A DNA stretch of 64,000 nt, from positions 22,086 to 86,085 of IMG/VR virus record IMGVR_UViG_3300008120_005720; one strand, written 5' to 3'. This DNA comes from a virus. The notes under the pieces were generated by a model. That model saw nothing but the letters and a program-made list of their open reading frames with translations, did not search any database and had not been told where the DNA came from. A program made the translations under genes and the position numbers. Numbering within the stretch: position 1 is the first letter of the stretch; each line of letters opens with the position of its first letter. Shown piece by piece: positions 26,572 to 35,487 of the stretch.

Positions 26572-26578
26572 TTATTTC

Positions 26579-27061
26579 GTGAAAAAAGAAAATATGGAAT
26601 TAGTAACTACCTATTTATGTAAGACCAGTGATGTCGGTGTACATTCAAATGTTTTTGGTGGTAGGTTGATATCAATAATTGATGAAAGCAGTGCAGCGTA
26701 TGTGGCGCAAATATGTGATACCCCAAGAGTTGTAACTGTTAAAATTGATGATTTGATATTCGACAAACCAGTTAAAGTTAATAACATAATTAAACTATAC
26801 GCAAAAGTTTTGAATTTTGGTAAAACATCAGTAACTTTGTATGTTGAATTAAGAAAACACGATGTTTACACTGGCGACCAAGAAATAGCAATTAAAACAA
26901 ATATAAAGTTTGTTAGAATAAACGATGAAGGTAAACCAATTCCAATAACAGAAGAAGTTAAGAAAAGGTATTACGAAAGAATTGAGAAGTATGGTAAAGG
27001 TCTTTTGAGCACTGAAGAAAAAGAAATTGCTATTCAAAATGAAACCAAGAATCTCAATTAG
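26579..27061 (+). CDS. hotdog-fold acyl-CoA thioesterase-like protein
   Basis: 160 residues from GTG 26579; ATG 26594 (MELVTTYLCKTSD) may be the real start. The segment HSNVFGGRLISIIDESSAAY is the conserved GG-(x)-L-(x)3-D pattern of YciA/BFIT acyl-CoA thioesterases, and DKPVKVNNIIKLYAKVLNFG the following strands. Hydrolysis of acyl-CoA is the usual activity. Rare in phages. Confidence 0.75.
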   Translation: MKKENMELVTTYLCKTSDVGVHSNVFGGRLISIIDESSAAYVAQICDTPRVVTVKIDDLIFDKPVKVNNIIKLYAKVLNFGKTSVTLYVELRKHDVYTGDQEIAIKTNIKFVRINDEGKPIPITEEVKKRYYERIEKYGKGLLSTEEKEIAIQNETKNLN

Positions 27062-27254
27062 TTTTGGTGAACCAGTTGCTATGTGTAATAGATGTAACGC
27101 AGCAATGTGTTTTGTTCACTGTAAGTATGATAACTGTAAAGTTACAGAAATACGAACAAATAATGGTGTACCATATATAAACACACCGATTGGTCAAGAA
27201 CCACCATTATATTGTTTAGATTGTGAATTATTAACTAATATTAAACTAAATTAA
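27039..27254 (+). CDS. cysteine-rich small protein (71 aa)
   Basis: ATG 27039 overlaps the end of the thioesterase gene. Contains CNRCNAAMC, HCKYDNC and CLDC, enough for one or two zinc sites. Function unknown. Confidence 0.6.
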   Translation: MKPRISISFGEPVAMCNRCNAAMCFVHCKYDNCKVTEIRTNNGVPYINTPIGQEPPLYCLDCELLTNIKLN

Positions 27255-27255
27255 T

Positions 27256-27330
27256 ATGAATTGCAACGAAAATAACATTAAATTACTAGCTGAATATATC
27301 GTCAGTTATGTAATCAGATACCCAAATTAA
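27256..27330 (+). CDS. short ORF (24 aa)
   Basis: MNCNENNIKLLAEYIVSYVI then RYPN, between two tightly packed genes with no gap to spare. Resembles part of the small ORF at 7595. Possibly a translated micropeptide. Confidence 0.35.
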   Translation: MNCNENNIKLLAEYIVSYVIRYPN

Positions 27331-27332
27331 GG

Positions 27333-27581
27333 ATGGATTATTATATGGAGATTATGGCATATTTTGCCTCAGTAATAGTACTTATATCTTTCATGGTTAA
27401 AGATATTATTTTATTAAGATTATTAAATACTTTAGGTTGTATGCTATTTGTCGTGTATTCAACTTATCATGGAAGATACCCATTGGTGTTTTTAAACGTC
27501 ATGGTTATTTTAGTTAATTTAGTTTATATTTACAAACCCCTAGTTTCATTATGGAAGGAACATTTAAAAAGGAAATTATAG
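27333..27581 (+). CDS. small membrane protein, YgjV/SemiSWEET-like (82 aa)
   Basis: Three hydrophobic segments (ASVIVLISFMVKDIILL, LLNTLGCMLFVVYSTYHG, VFLNVMVILVNLVYIY). The K-D-I-(x)-L-R-L-(x)-N-(x)2-G and final N-(x)n-N layout resembles YgjV-type inner-membrane proteins. Substrate, if any, unknown. Overlaps the next gene by 31 bp. Confidence 0.55.
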   Translation: MDYYMEIMAYFASVIVLISFMVKDIILLRLLNTLGCMLFVVYSTYHGRYPLVFLNVMVILVNLVYIYKPLVSLWKEHLKRKL

Positions 27582-27742
27582 GTAATGAGTTATACCTATA
27601 TAACGCAAAAGGTGAATTAATATTTAAACGTTGGTTAGACCAAAAACGTTCAGTTGTTTTTGATGTCGCAACGTATGATAAACACACACTAGTTTCAATA
27701 ACTGAAGAAAATGGTGAAATAATTCGTAAAAAGAGATGTTAA
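27551..27742 (+). CDS. hypothetical protein (63 aa)
   Basis: Beta-rich sequence (LYLYNAKGELIFKRWLDQKR, TLVSITEENGEIIRKK). Overlaps both neighbours (31 bp and 7 bp), an arrangement consistent with translational coupling to the DHFR gene. Confidence 0.5.
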   Translation: MEGTFKKEIIGNELYLYNAKGELIFKRWLDQKRSVVFDVATYDKHTLVSITEENGEIIRKKRC

Positions 27743-28242
27743 GTATTATAGTAGCAGCGTCTACCAACATGGTCATTGGTAAGAATAATGAATTGCCATG
27801 GCATATTCCAGATGATTTAAAGAATTTTAAAAACTTAACATCTGGAAAACGTGTATACATGGGTCGTAAGTGTTGGGAATCACTACCAGAAAAATTTAGA
27901 CCATTACCCAACAGAGAAAACATCATCATAACTAGAGATGAAAATTACCAAGCTGAAGGCGCTATAGTTATGAATAATTTAGATATGATTAAACGAGCAT
28001 ATGAAATGTCTTCTTTTAATTTAGGAATTGAAGAACATTTTGTTATTGGTGGTGGTGAAATCTACAAAGAACTATTCCCAATTGCACGTAAATTGTATTT
28101 AACAGAGGTTTTATCAGATGTTGAAGGTGATACATACCTTGAAGGTTTTAATGAAGAAGAGTGGACTAATATCTACGAAAGCGCTATCTATGAGGAAAAC
28201 GGTTTCAAATATCGTTTTAAATATTTTGTAAGAAAATCGTAA
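27736..28242 (+). CDS. folA: dihydrofolate reductase
   Basis: 168 residues. SIIVAASTNMVIGKNNELPW then DLKNFKNLTSGKRVYMGRK and later FVIGGGEIY: the DHFR substrate region (LPWxxPxDLxxFK), NADPH motif (GR) and GGG-(x)-Y loop are intact, so it should be active. Reduces dihydrofolate to tetrahydrofolate for thymidylate synthesis; common in large phages. Starts 7 bp inside the previous gene. Confidence 0.95.
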   Translation: MLSIIVAASTNMVIGKNNELPWHIPDDLKNFKNLTSGKRVYMGRKCWESLPEKFRPLPNRENIIITRDENYQAEGAIVMNNLDMIKRAYEMSSFNLGIEEHFVIGGGEIYKELFPIARKLYLTEVLSDVEGDTYLEGFNEEEWTNIYESAIYEENGFKYRFKYFVRKS

Positions 28243-28247
28243 TTTAA

Positions 28248-28279
28248 TTTGTTTTATTAATTTTTTGTTTGTACATTTG
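28248..28279 (+). promoter_or_regulatory. Bacteroidetes-type promoter
   Basis: TTTG (28248-28251), 20 bp, TACATTTG (28272-28279); next ATG at 28284. Confidence 0.75.
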
Positions 28280-28283
28280 TCCT

Positions 28284-28622
28284 ATGAGTATTGAAAGGAA
28301 AAAAGCACAACCAAAACCAATAGTTAAATCTGAACCCAAAAAAAGAGTGGTTGCGGAAGAAAAGCCTATTGTCGTTGAGGAAACTAAACCAAAAGTTGTT
28401 GCTAAACAACCAATTAAACCAGAAGTTAAAACTGAAGCAGAAGAAACTGTTAAAGTAAAAAAGGCTGAAAACAAGTATGAAAGAATATTTGTTGAAGCTA
28501 AAGCTGAAGAAAAAGCTAAAATAGCTGAAAGGGTTAAAAATGGCGAATTAAAATATGCTTTCTATGCGACAGACGGTGATAAAGGTTATCATCATTATTT
28601 AGTAATTAAAAAACAAAAATAA
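28284..28622 (+). CDS. Lys/Pro/Glu-rich protein (112 aa)
   Basis: From ATG 28284. Residues 1-65 are a low-complexity KPxxKxEPKK-type linker; the last 45 residues (KYERIFVEAKAEEKAKIAER, KYAFYATDGDKGYHHYLVIK) look folded. Probably a tether or structural adaptor. Next gene starts immediately. Confidence 0.55.
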   Translation: MSIERKKAQPKPIVKSEPKKRVVAEEKPIVVEETKPKVVAKQPIKPEVKTEAEETVKVKKAENKYERIFVEAKAEEKAKIAERVKNGELKYAFYATDGDKGYHHYLVIKKQK

Positions 28623-29204
28623 ATGGCAAATACAGTAACAAATATTGTACAAATTTACGCTAACGATGAGGCGATTGATAAAATCAACGAAAGATTCGAA
28701 GTAGCTGGTGGTTATAGTGATATGGTTAGCTTTGCAAAAGCTTTTTACGATGAACCAGAAACAGTTATCGATAAAGATGGTAAAGAAGGCGTTTTAATTA
28801 ATTGGTCTTTAGACAACATGGGTGCTAAATGGGTTTATATCGAAAACGATATCGATATGGATAGATGGAATATAGCATCAGCAAATTATTATCCACATGA
28901 GTTTTTAATGAGACTTTTTGAATTGGTTGTTGAAGTTGACCCAGATGCATACATTGTAAACAAATACAATGATGAAACATATGACCCAACTGGTGTTGTT
29001 GTATACAAGAAAGACCCAGAAGGTTTCTTTGCGTGGTATAATTATGAGGAGTCAAAAGAAGACCCAACAAACGATATGGATTGGGAAGATGATGCTTACG
29101 AAGATGAGCGAGAAAACTTTATATATGAGATAGAAGAATTTCATGAAGAATACGAAGGGTATTGTATCAGAATGATTGATGAAGGTGATGGGAATCAATT
29201 TTAA
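28623..29204 (+). CDS. YubB/DUF1281-like ferredoxin-fold protein
   Basis: 193 residues. N-terminus MANTVTNIVQIYANDEAIDK is the typical start of the YubB-type ferredoxin-like family of plasmids and phages, and the middle (WSLDNMGAKWVYIENDI, NWGTKWD-like position) agrees. The C-terminal third is very acidic. Function unknown. Confidence 0.55.
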   Translation: MANTVTNIVQIYANDEAIDKINERFEVAGGYSDMVSFAKAFYDEPETVIDKDGKEGVLINWSLDNMGAKWVYIENDIDMDRWNIASANYYPHEFLMRLFELVVEVDPDAYIVNKYNDETYDPTGVVVYKKDPEGFFAWYNYEESKEDPTNDMDWEDDAYEDERENFIYEIEEFHEEYEGYCIRMIDEGDGNQF

Positions 29205-29220
29205 TTTAAAATAAAACAAA

Positions 29221-29616
29221 ATGAGTTTAAAAGAAAGAATTAACGCAGATTTCATGGAGGCTTTTAAAGCTAAAGACATGAACAAAAAAAATTTTTTAGG
29301 TGTTGTGAAAGGTGAAATCCAAAACGAAGTTGGTCGCTCTGGTAAAGACGATGATGAAACAGTTATGGGTATTTTGAAGAAAATTGAAAAATCTTTGAAA
29401 CAAACTAACACAGCTGAATCATTAGCTGAGTTAGAATACATTAAACCATACTTACCAACTTTAATGGATGAAATTAGTATTCGTTCAATCATCAGAACAT
29501 TTAAAAAAGATGGTATTGATGATGTTGGTAAAATGATGGGTGCGTTCAATAAAGCGTATAAAGGTCAAGCAGATAACGCAGTAGTGTCAAAAATCGTTAA
29601 AGAAGTATTAGCATGA
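29221..29616 (+). CDS. YqeY/GatB-domain protein
   Basis: 131 residues. MSLKERINADFMEAFKAKDM, then LKKIEKSLKQTN and YLPTLMDEISIRSIIRTF, and a C-terminal GxVNKxL-like MMGAFNKAYKGQADNA. This is the YqeY fold, related to the tRNA-binding tail of GatB and adjacent to tRNA metabolism genes in many bacteria. Plausible tRNA-binding protein in a tRNA-rich phage. Confidence 0.8.
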   Translation: MSLKERINADFMEAFKAKDMNKKNFLGVVKGEIQNEVGRSGKDDDETVMGILKKIEKSLKQTNTAESLAELEYIKPYLPTLMDEISIRSIIRTFKKDGIDDVGKMMGAFNKAYKGQADNAVVSKIVKEVLA

Positions 29617-29990
29617 TTTGGTATGTTTTATTTATATTACTAGTGCATTGGTTTGCAGATTTTGTTCTGCAAACCCATCATATGAGCACTAGAAAAAGTA
29701 GCAGTAACTACTATCTTACATTGCATGTTACTGTTTATACATTTGCAACTATCTTTTTATGGGCGTTAGTATTACCGTTTTCATCAATACATATAACATT
29801 TAGTGGTGTATGGTTATCATTTATCGCTATATTTGCAATGCATTGGGTAACAGATTACTTTACTAGTAGATGGACTAGTAGATTATACAAAGAAGAAAAT
29901 TACCATGATTTCTTTGTTGTCATAGGTTTTGACCAAGTGTTACATTATACACAGTTATTATTAACATTTAATTATTTAATTAACATATGA
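29613..29990 (+). CDS. DUF3307 membrane protein
   Basis: 125 residues, about four hydrophobic segments. LLVHWFADFVLQTHHMSTRK is the hallmark of DUF3307 and HWVTDYFTSRWTSRLY follows. Overlaps the previous and next genes by 4 bp. A phage inner-membrane protein of unknown role. Confidence 0.8.
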   Translation: MIWYVLFILLVHWFADFVLQTHHMSTRKSSSNYYLTLHVTVYTFATIFLWALVLPFSSIHITFSGVWLSFIAIFAMHWVTDYFTSRWTSRLYKEENYHDFFVVIGFDQVLHYTQLLLTFNYLINI

Positions 29991-30583
29991 GATTAAAATT
30001 AGACCATCAACGAATTTGGTTTACATCTGATTATCACTTTTGTCATGCAAATGTAATAAAATACGATGAACGACCATTTGCTGATGTAGAAGAAATGAAC
30101 AACGCTCTTATTGAAAATTGGAACCATTATGTTGATGACGAAGATGTGGTTTTTTATCTAGGTGATTTATCATTTGATAAAAATGGAAAACAAACACAAG
30201 AGTTAGTTAATCAATTAAAAGGTAAAATCCATTACATATTGGGTAACCATGACAAGGAAAAAGACATACGTAAACTTAATCGATTTGAAACAGTGAGTGA
30301 TTATGTCAACTTATCGGTGTTAGACCCAGACAACCCTAGAAAATGGCAAGATATTATGATGATGCACTACCCAATACTATCTTGGGATAAAGCACACCAT
30401 GGCGCATGGCATTTGCATGGTCATTGTCATGGTTCATTGATGAAAGACCCAAGTTATGAATGGTATTATAGTAAAAAAGTAACTGATGTTGGTTGTTGTA
30501 TGACAGATTATACACCATTACATTATACTGATTTGAAACAGATGATGTCAACAAAAGAAATCGAGAAAGTTGGACACCACTAA
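29987..30583 (+). CDS. calcineurin-like metallophosphoesterase
   Basis: 198 residues. FTSDYHFCHANVIKY (DxH), VFYLGDLSF (GD), ILGNHDK (GNHD) and LHGHCHG (GHxH) supply the two-metal site. Length fits small phage phosphoesterases acting on nucleotides or RNA ends. Substrate not evident. Confidence 0.88.
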   Translation: MRLKLDHQRIWFTSDYHFCHANVIKYDERPFADVEEMNNALIENWNHYVDDEDVVFYLGDLSFDKNGKQTQELVNQLKGKIHYILGNHDKEKDIRKLNRFETVSDYVNLSVLDPDNPRKWQDIMMMHYPILSWDKAHHGAWHLHGHCHGSLMKDPSYEWYYSKKVTDVGCCMTDYTPLHYTDLKQMMSTKEIEKVGHH

Positions 30584-30594
30584 ACTAAAACAAT

Positions 30595-31965
30595 ATGAGC
30601 GAAAAAAAGAAAAAAATTGAAGATTACATAATTAAAAAGCATGAAAGGTTAATTGAAAAATTAAGTAGAGAAGCTTCATATGCTAGAAATGATATAGGTA
30701 CATTACGAAATAAATATATGAAAAATAATGAAACAATAGAAACTGAATACCCTAGTTTGGGTGTTACAGCAGTTGAAACTAATGATGAGTTAGAACTAGA
30801 AGAATATCAAACTGATAGATATACTGATGATATTAGTATTATCGAATTAGCTGTAATTAACTCTTTTTTATACGATACTTATCGTAAAAAAATTAAAACT
30901 GATATCACATTAGACAGTTATGGTAAAACTGATGGTGTTGGTCGTATCGATTTTAATGGTGCGTTTGATAACACTGAATCGTTCTGGTTTAAAGGTAAAA
31001 TCAAAGACGTTGATAACGATTTTATTTTTCAAACTAAAATCTATATTGATGGAAGAGGTGAATTAATTATGCAACTTCACATTGCTTGTAAAAATATGAT
31101 GGATGAAACAAAACTTTTTGAAATCTTTAAAGACATTAAAAAGATTGCGTTTAACAATTCTGAATATGTTGGTAAGTGTATCAAAGTTAAATTAAGAGAT
31201 TATAGATTCAAAGGAATTGAGATTATTGATATTCAAGAATCATCAAATGAATTAATTTTGAATGAAACTCAAAGAAAATTCATTGAACACTTTGTTACTA
31301 GAGTTTCTAGAGGTGGTAATGCTAGATACTTACTTAATGGAGAACCAGGAACTGGTAAAACGGAATCAATTCGTGAAATGTGTAGAAAACTAGTACCAAA
31401 TGTAACGTTTATTATCCCAGATTTTACTCACGCTGATGATTTAACAATGATTATGGAGTCTTGTGAAATATTTGAGAACGCTGTAATCATTATGGACGAC
31501 ATCGACTTATATTTAGGTTCACGTGATAACGGAAGTTACACTAGATTATTAGGTCAGTTCTTATCTTTCTTTGATGGTGTGAAGAAACGAAAAATTAGTT
31601 TGTTAGCGTCAACTAACGATAAAGGATTGGTTGATAAAGCTGCTGAAAGACCAGGTCGTTTTAATTTCACGTTGGATTATAGTTTCTTAGATGAAGAACA
31701 AATCATCAAAGTATGTGATATTCATTTACCAGAGCAATGGAGAGTTAAAGACGTTTATGATGCTTTGACTGGAACAATAAACGGTAAAAAAGCAAAAATC
31801 ACTGGTGCGTTTATCGCTAACTTAGCTGATAACATCAGAGAAATGTCAGAAGATGACGAAAACTGGGGTATCAATGATACTGTATCATTGATTACAGAAT
31901 CATACAAAGGATTCTATTCCAGTCAAGTCGAAAAAGAAAAATCCACAATGGGTTTTATTAGATAA
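30595..31965 (+). CDS. AAA+ ATPase (456 aa)
   Basis: N-terminal ~230 residues: charged helix then a beta domain. AAA core: Walker A LNGEPGTGKTESI near residue 250, Walker B VIIMDDIDLY, sensor 1 LLASTNDK and arginine finger ERPGRF. C-terminal lid follows. Architecture resembles BCS1/FtsH-type AAA proteins without a membrane segment. Two related AAA proteins are at 48298 and 61584. Role unknown. Confidence 0.85.
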   Translation: MSEKKKKIEDYIIKKHERLIEKLSREASYARNDIGTLRNKYMKNNETIETEYPSLGVTAVETNDELELEEYQTDRYTDDISIIELAVINSFLYDTYRKKIKTDITLDSYGKTDGVGRIDFNGAFDNTESFWFKGKIKDVDNDFIFQTKIYIDGRGELIMQLHIACKNMMDETKLFEIFKDIKKIAFNNSEYVGKCIKVKLRDYRFKGIEIIDIQESSNELILNETQRKFIEHFVTRVSRGGNARYLLNGEPGTGKTESIREMCRKLVPNVTFIIPDFTHADDLTMIMESCEIFENAVIIMDDIDLYLGSRDNGSYTRLLGQFLSFFDGVKKRKISLLASTNDKGLVDKAAERPGRFNFTLDYSFLDEEQIIKVCDIHLPEQWRVKDVYDALTGTINGKKAKITGAFIANLADNIREMSEDDENWGINDTVSLITESYKGFYSSQVEKEKSTMGFIR

Positions 31966-31973
31966 AAAAAGAG

Positions 31974-32004
31974 TCCGAATAATTTGATTATTCGGATTTT
32001 TTTT
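31974..32004 (+). terminator. terminator whose loop contains the next promoter's -33 element
   Basis: TCCGAATAAT (31974-31983) pairs with ATTATTCGGA (31987-31996), loop TTG, then T8. The TTTG of the following promoter (31983-31986) straddles the loop. Confidence 0.88.
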
Positions 32005-32014
32005 CATACATTTG
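31983..32014 (+). promoter_or_regulatory. Bacteroidetes-type promoter overlapping terminator
   Basis: TTTG (31983-31986), 20 bp, TACATTTG (32007-32014). Drives the NAD+ metabolism genes from 32032. Confidence 0.8.
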
Positions 32015-32031
32015 TATTAAATAAAAAAGAT

Positions 32032-33021
32032 ATGGAACAAAAATCAAATATTAACGCAACCGATTATCAAATCGGTGTTGTCGTAGCAAGGTTTCAAGTA
32101 CACCAACTACATGATGGTCAAAAGAAACTATTAGATATGGTGTTTAAAAACCATAAAAAAGTAATAATCTTTTTAGGTGTATCAGTTATACCTAACACAA
32201 AAAACAATCCATTGGATTTTGCAACAAGAAGAGCAATGATACAAGCAGCATACCCAGAAGCTGTTGTGTTACCACTTAAAGATAAACGCTCTGACACACA
32301 ATGGTCGCAAACGCTAGATGCTGAAATTAAAGTGCCTTTTGGTGATTTATCAGCGGTATTGTATGGTAGTCGTGACTCATTTATCCCTTACTATAATGGT
32401 AAATATCCGATTATAGAATATACAACCGATGTGTTTTACTCTGGTACAGAAGTACGTAAAGAAGTATCAAGAAAAATATTAGCATCAGAAGACTTTAGAG
32501 CTGGTGTAATCCACGCAACATACGCTGCTAGACCAGTTACTTATCCTACTGTTGATATTACAGTATATAACGATAAAGGGCAAATCCTAATGGCTAAAAA
32601 ACCAAACGAAGACAATTATCGTTTTATTGGTGGGTTTGTTGATAGAACTGATGAGTCATGGGAAAGAGCAGCAAAACGTGAATTTAAAGAAGAAACTGGT
32701 GGTAATGCTGAAATTGAAGATATAAAGTATGTTTGTAGTGGTGCTGTAAACGATTGGCGTTATGCTAAAACAGAATCTGGTATCATGACAACATTGTTTA
32801 TTGGTAAATTCTTATGGGGTAGAATTGAACCATCTGATGATATTGCATCTTTGCATTGGGTTAACCCATTTGATATTGAATTATCTCAAATTATGACAGA
32901 ACACCAAGAATTGTTTGAAAAATTAATCAGATTTTTACTTAAAACACAGTTGATTGAGAAAAACACTGGTGAGGGTAAAATTAAAGAAGCAAAAATTAAA
33001 TATGGCGAAAGTATAGCATGA
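32032..33021 (+). CDS. bifunctional NMN adenylyltransferase / Nudix hydrolase (NadM-type)
   Basis: 329 residues from ATG 32032. Residues ~10-175: nucleotidyltransferase fold (VVVARFQVHQLHDGQKKLL, with the HxxH replaced by QLHDGQ, and RRAMIQAAYP). Residues ~180-300: Nudix box GGFVDRTDESWERAAKREF-KEETGG. It would make NAD+ from NMN and ATP and hydrolyse an ADP-ribose-like compound. First gene of a set with the NAMPT-like and NADAR genes. Confidence 0.9.
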   Translation: MEQKSNINATDYQIGVVVARFQVHQLHDGQKKLLDMVFKNHKKVIIFLGVSVIPNTKNNPLDFATRRAMIQAAYPEAVVLPLKDKRSDTQWSQTLDAEIKVPFGDLSAVLYGSRDSFIPYYNGKYPIIEYTTDVFYSGTEVRKEVSRKILASEDFRAGVIHATYAARPVTYPTVDITVYNDKGQILMAKKPNEDNYRFIGGFVDRTDESWERAAKREFKEETGGNAEIEDIKYVCSGAVNDWRYAKTESGIMTTLFIGKFLWGRIEPSDDIASLHWVNPFDIELSQIMTEHQELFEKLIRFLLKTQLIEKNTGEGKIKEAKIKYGESIA

Positions 33022-33356
33022 AAGTAGCAGTAATTGGTAGCAGAGGATTCAACGATTATGAATTGGTTAAAACTACATTATCACCATTTACTATAACATT
33101 GTTGGTTAGTGGTGGTGCAAAAGGTGCTGATTCGTTGGGTGAAAGATATGCAAATGAAAATAACATTCAAACACTTATCTTTAAACCAGATTGGAAGAAA
33201 CATGGACCAGCTGCTGGTCCATTGAGAAATACCGATATTGTTAACAATGCTGATACAATAATAGCATTTTGGGACGGTGAATCTAAAGGAACTAAAGATA
33301 GTATCACCAAAGCAGAGAAATTAGAAAAGAATATAATAATAGTAAACATAAAATAG
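33018..33356 (+). CDS. SLOG/DUF2493 (YspA-like) protein
   Basis: 112 residues. MKVAVIGSRGFNDYELV, VSGGAKGADSLGERYA, and GPLRNTDIVNNADTIIAFWD are the nucleotide-binding motifs of the SLOG (LOG-DprA-like) family. SLOG proteins sense or process NAD-derived or nucleotide signals; here it overlaps the NadM gene by 4 bp. Confidence 0.85.
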   Translation: MKVAVIGSRGFNDYELVKTTLSPFTITLLVSGGAKGADSLGERYANENNIQTLIFKPDWKKHGPAAGPLRNTDIVNNADTIIAFWDGESKGTKDSITKAEKLEKNIIIVNIK

Positions 33357-33357
33357 T

Positions 33358-34986
33358 ATGCAATCAGAAACTAGAAGAATGAAGAGAGATTTAGCGTTAA
33401 AAAATGTGATTAAATCTAGATTAGCAGAAGCAATCAAAAACAAAGATTGGTCTGAAATTGAAACATTGGAAGGTCTTATTTCAAAAGTATTGGATAAACC
33501 TAACAACCTAGTACTTATGGGTGATGCTTATAAGTATTCACACCACAAATTCTACGAAGACAATACAACAACTGTTTATTCATATATGGAATCACGTGGT
33601 GGTAAATTTAGCGAAACCGTATGGTTTGGTTTAGAAATGTTCATCAAAGAATATTTGGAAGGTGTTGCAATCACACAAGAAGAATTAGAAGAAGCGTATG
33701 AGTACTTAGGTACTAAACATGGTGTGTTTGGTCGTGATGATGTGTTTGACAAATCTAAATTCCAATACATTATTGATGTTCATGGTGGTAAATTACCAGT
33801 ACGTATCAAAGCAGTAAAAGAAGGTACAGTAGTAGGTGTTAAAAACGTTCTTATGACTATTGAGAACACTGACCCTAATTGTTATTGGTTAACTAACTTC
33901 TTAGAAACTATCATGATGCAATTATGGTATCCAATCACAGTTGCTACGTTATCACGTGAGGTCAAAAAAATCGTTATTGAATATTTTGACAAAACTGTTG
34001 CGTTACCAACTGATATAATGAATACAGTTATTGAGTTCGTATTGAATGATTTCGGTTTCAGAGGTGTATCTTCAGTACAATCAGCTGGTTATGGTGGCGC
34101 TGCACACTTGATTAACTTTATGGGTTCTGATACAACAGCTGCATCAAAACGTATTTGTGATTACTACAATACAGATACAATCTTTGGATTATCTGTACCA
34201 GCAACTGAACACTCTATCATGACTATGAAAGGTGAAGAAGGTGAGGTTGAAATGATGAGAAGAACGTTGGAGAAATACCCTACTGGAATTGTAGCGTGTG
34301 TATCTGACTCTTATCACATCTTACGTGCATGTTCTGAGAAATGGGGAACTGAGTTACGTGATTTGATTCTATCTCGTCCATCAACTCCAGGTAACCAATT
34401 AGTTATCCGTCCAGATTCTGGTCACGTTGTCAACACGTTGAAAGCAGTATTTGAAATATTGTTTGATAAATTTGGTTACACAGTAAACGACAAAGGGTTC
34501 AAAGTATTACCACCACAAGTTCGTGTAATCCAAGGTGATGGTGTAAACATTAATTCAATTCGTGAGATTTACGAAGAGTTATACAGATTAGGTATTTCTG
34601 CTGAGAACATTGTGTTTGGTATGGGTGGTAAATTGTTACAAGCTGATATCAACCGTGATACTCAAAACTTTGCAACAAAAGCATGTTTTGCAGTTGTAAA
34701 TGGTGAACAACGTGATTTAGTTAAATCACCAACAGAGGTTGATGAAAATGGTGACTTAAAACCATCATTCAAAAAATCTAAACAAGGTCGTTTGAAATTG
34801 GTTAAAGATTACAATGATTACACTTATCATACAGTAACTTCATTGGAAGATGGGTATGAAAGTTCACGTGATGAATTAATAACTATTTTTGAAGATGGTA
34901 AACTATTGGTTGAAACGAAATTTGAAGATATTCGTAGTAGGGCAAGAATAATGAGTCTAAAACCATCTTTAGAATATTTAAGATAA
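33358..34986 (+). CDS. nadV: nicotinamide phosphoribosyltransferase-like enzyme
   Basis: 542 residues. LMGDAYKYSHHKFY, DFGFRGVSSVQSAGYGGAAH, VPATEHSIM, SDSYHILRACS, IRPDSGHVVNTL and FGMGGKLLQ are conserved NAMPT/NadV motifs including the PRPP- and nicotinamide-binding residues. Converts nicotinamide plus PRPP (or an ADP-ribose analogue, as reported for phage NARP1 enzymes) to the mononucleotide. With 32032 and 41601 it forms a nicotinamide salvage route. Confidence 0.93.
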   Translation: MQSETRRMKRDLALKNVIKSRLAEAIKNKDWSEIETLEGLISKVLDKPNNLVLMGDAYKYSHHKFYEDNTTTVYSYMESRGGKFSETVWFGLEMFIKEYLEGVAITQEELEEAYEYLGTKHGVFGRDDVFDKSKFQYIIDVHGGKLPVRIKAVKEGTVVGVKNVLMTIENTDPNCYWLTNFLETIMMQLWYPITVATLSREVKKIVIEYFDKTVALPTDIMNTVIEFVLNDFGFRGVSSVQSAGYGGAAHLINFMGSDTTAASKRICDYYNTDTIFGLSVPATEHSIMTMKGEEGEVEMMRRTLEKYPTGIVACVSDSYHILRACSEKWGTELRDLILSRPSTPGNQLVIRPDSGHVVNTLKAVFEILFDKFGYTVNDKGFKVLPPQVRVIQGDGVNINSIREIYEELYRLGISAENIVFGMGGKLLQADINRDTQNFATKACFAVVNGEQRDLVKSPTEVDENGDLKPSFKKSKQGRLKLVKDYNDYTYHTVTSLEDGYESSRDELITIFEDGKLLVETKFEDIRSRARIMSLKPSLEYLR

Positions 34987-34998
34987 AAAATAACAATA

Positions 34999-35487
34999 AT
35001 GATAACAGATAAATACGTATTCTTTTGGGGTGGGACATTCAGTCAATGGTGTCCTTCCACATTTGAAATAGAAGGAGTGCTATATAATTGCTGTGAGCAA
35101 TATATGATGGCGCAAAAAGCATTATTATTCAACGACATAGAAAGTCACAAGATGATTATGTATGCTACTAGTCCACGTGACCAAAAAGCATTTGGTCGTA
35201 GAGTTAAAGGGTTTGATAAAGAGAAATGGGAAGATGTATGTAGAGGTATCGTATACGATGCAAATTATGCCAAATTTACTCAAAACCCTAAAATGATGGC
35301 TGAACTTATGGCTACTGGTGACAGAGAAATTGTAGAAGCTAGTCCAGAAGATAAAATCTGGGGAATTGGGTTACATGAATCAGATGCTAGAGTTCACGAC
35401 AAATCAAAATGGCAAGGAACCAATTGGTTAGGTGAAGCAATAATGCAAGTAAGAGAAAAATTAAAAACAATAAAAATAGAAATGTAA
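34999..35487 (+). CDS. NADAR-domain protein (YbiA-like)
   Basis: 162 residues. FFWGGTFSQWCPSTFEIEG, YNCCEQYMMAQKA, FGRRVKGFDKEKW and GTNWLGEAIMQVREKL are NADAR signatures. NADAR proteins remove ADP-ribose attached to guanine or act on riboflavin intermediates, so it could reverse toxin-type nucleic-acid ADP-ribosylation. Next to a macrodomain gene, another ADP-ribose module. Confidence 0.9.
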   Translation: MITDKYVFFWGGTFSQWCPSTFEIEGVLYNCCEQYMMAQKALLFNDIESHKMIMYATSPRDQKAFGRRVKGFDKEKWEDVCRGIVYDANYAKFTQNPKMMAELMATGDREIVEASPEDKIWGIGLHESDARVHDKSKWQGTNWLGEAIMQVREKLKTIKIEM

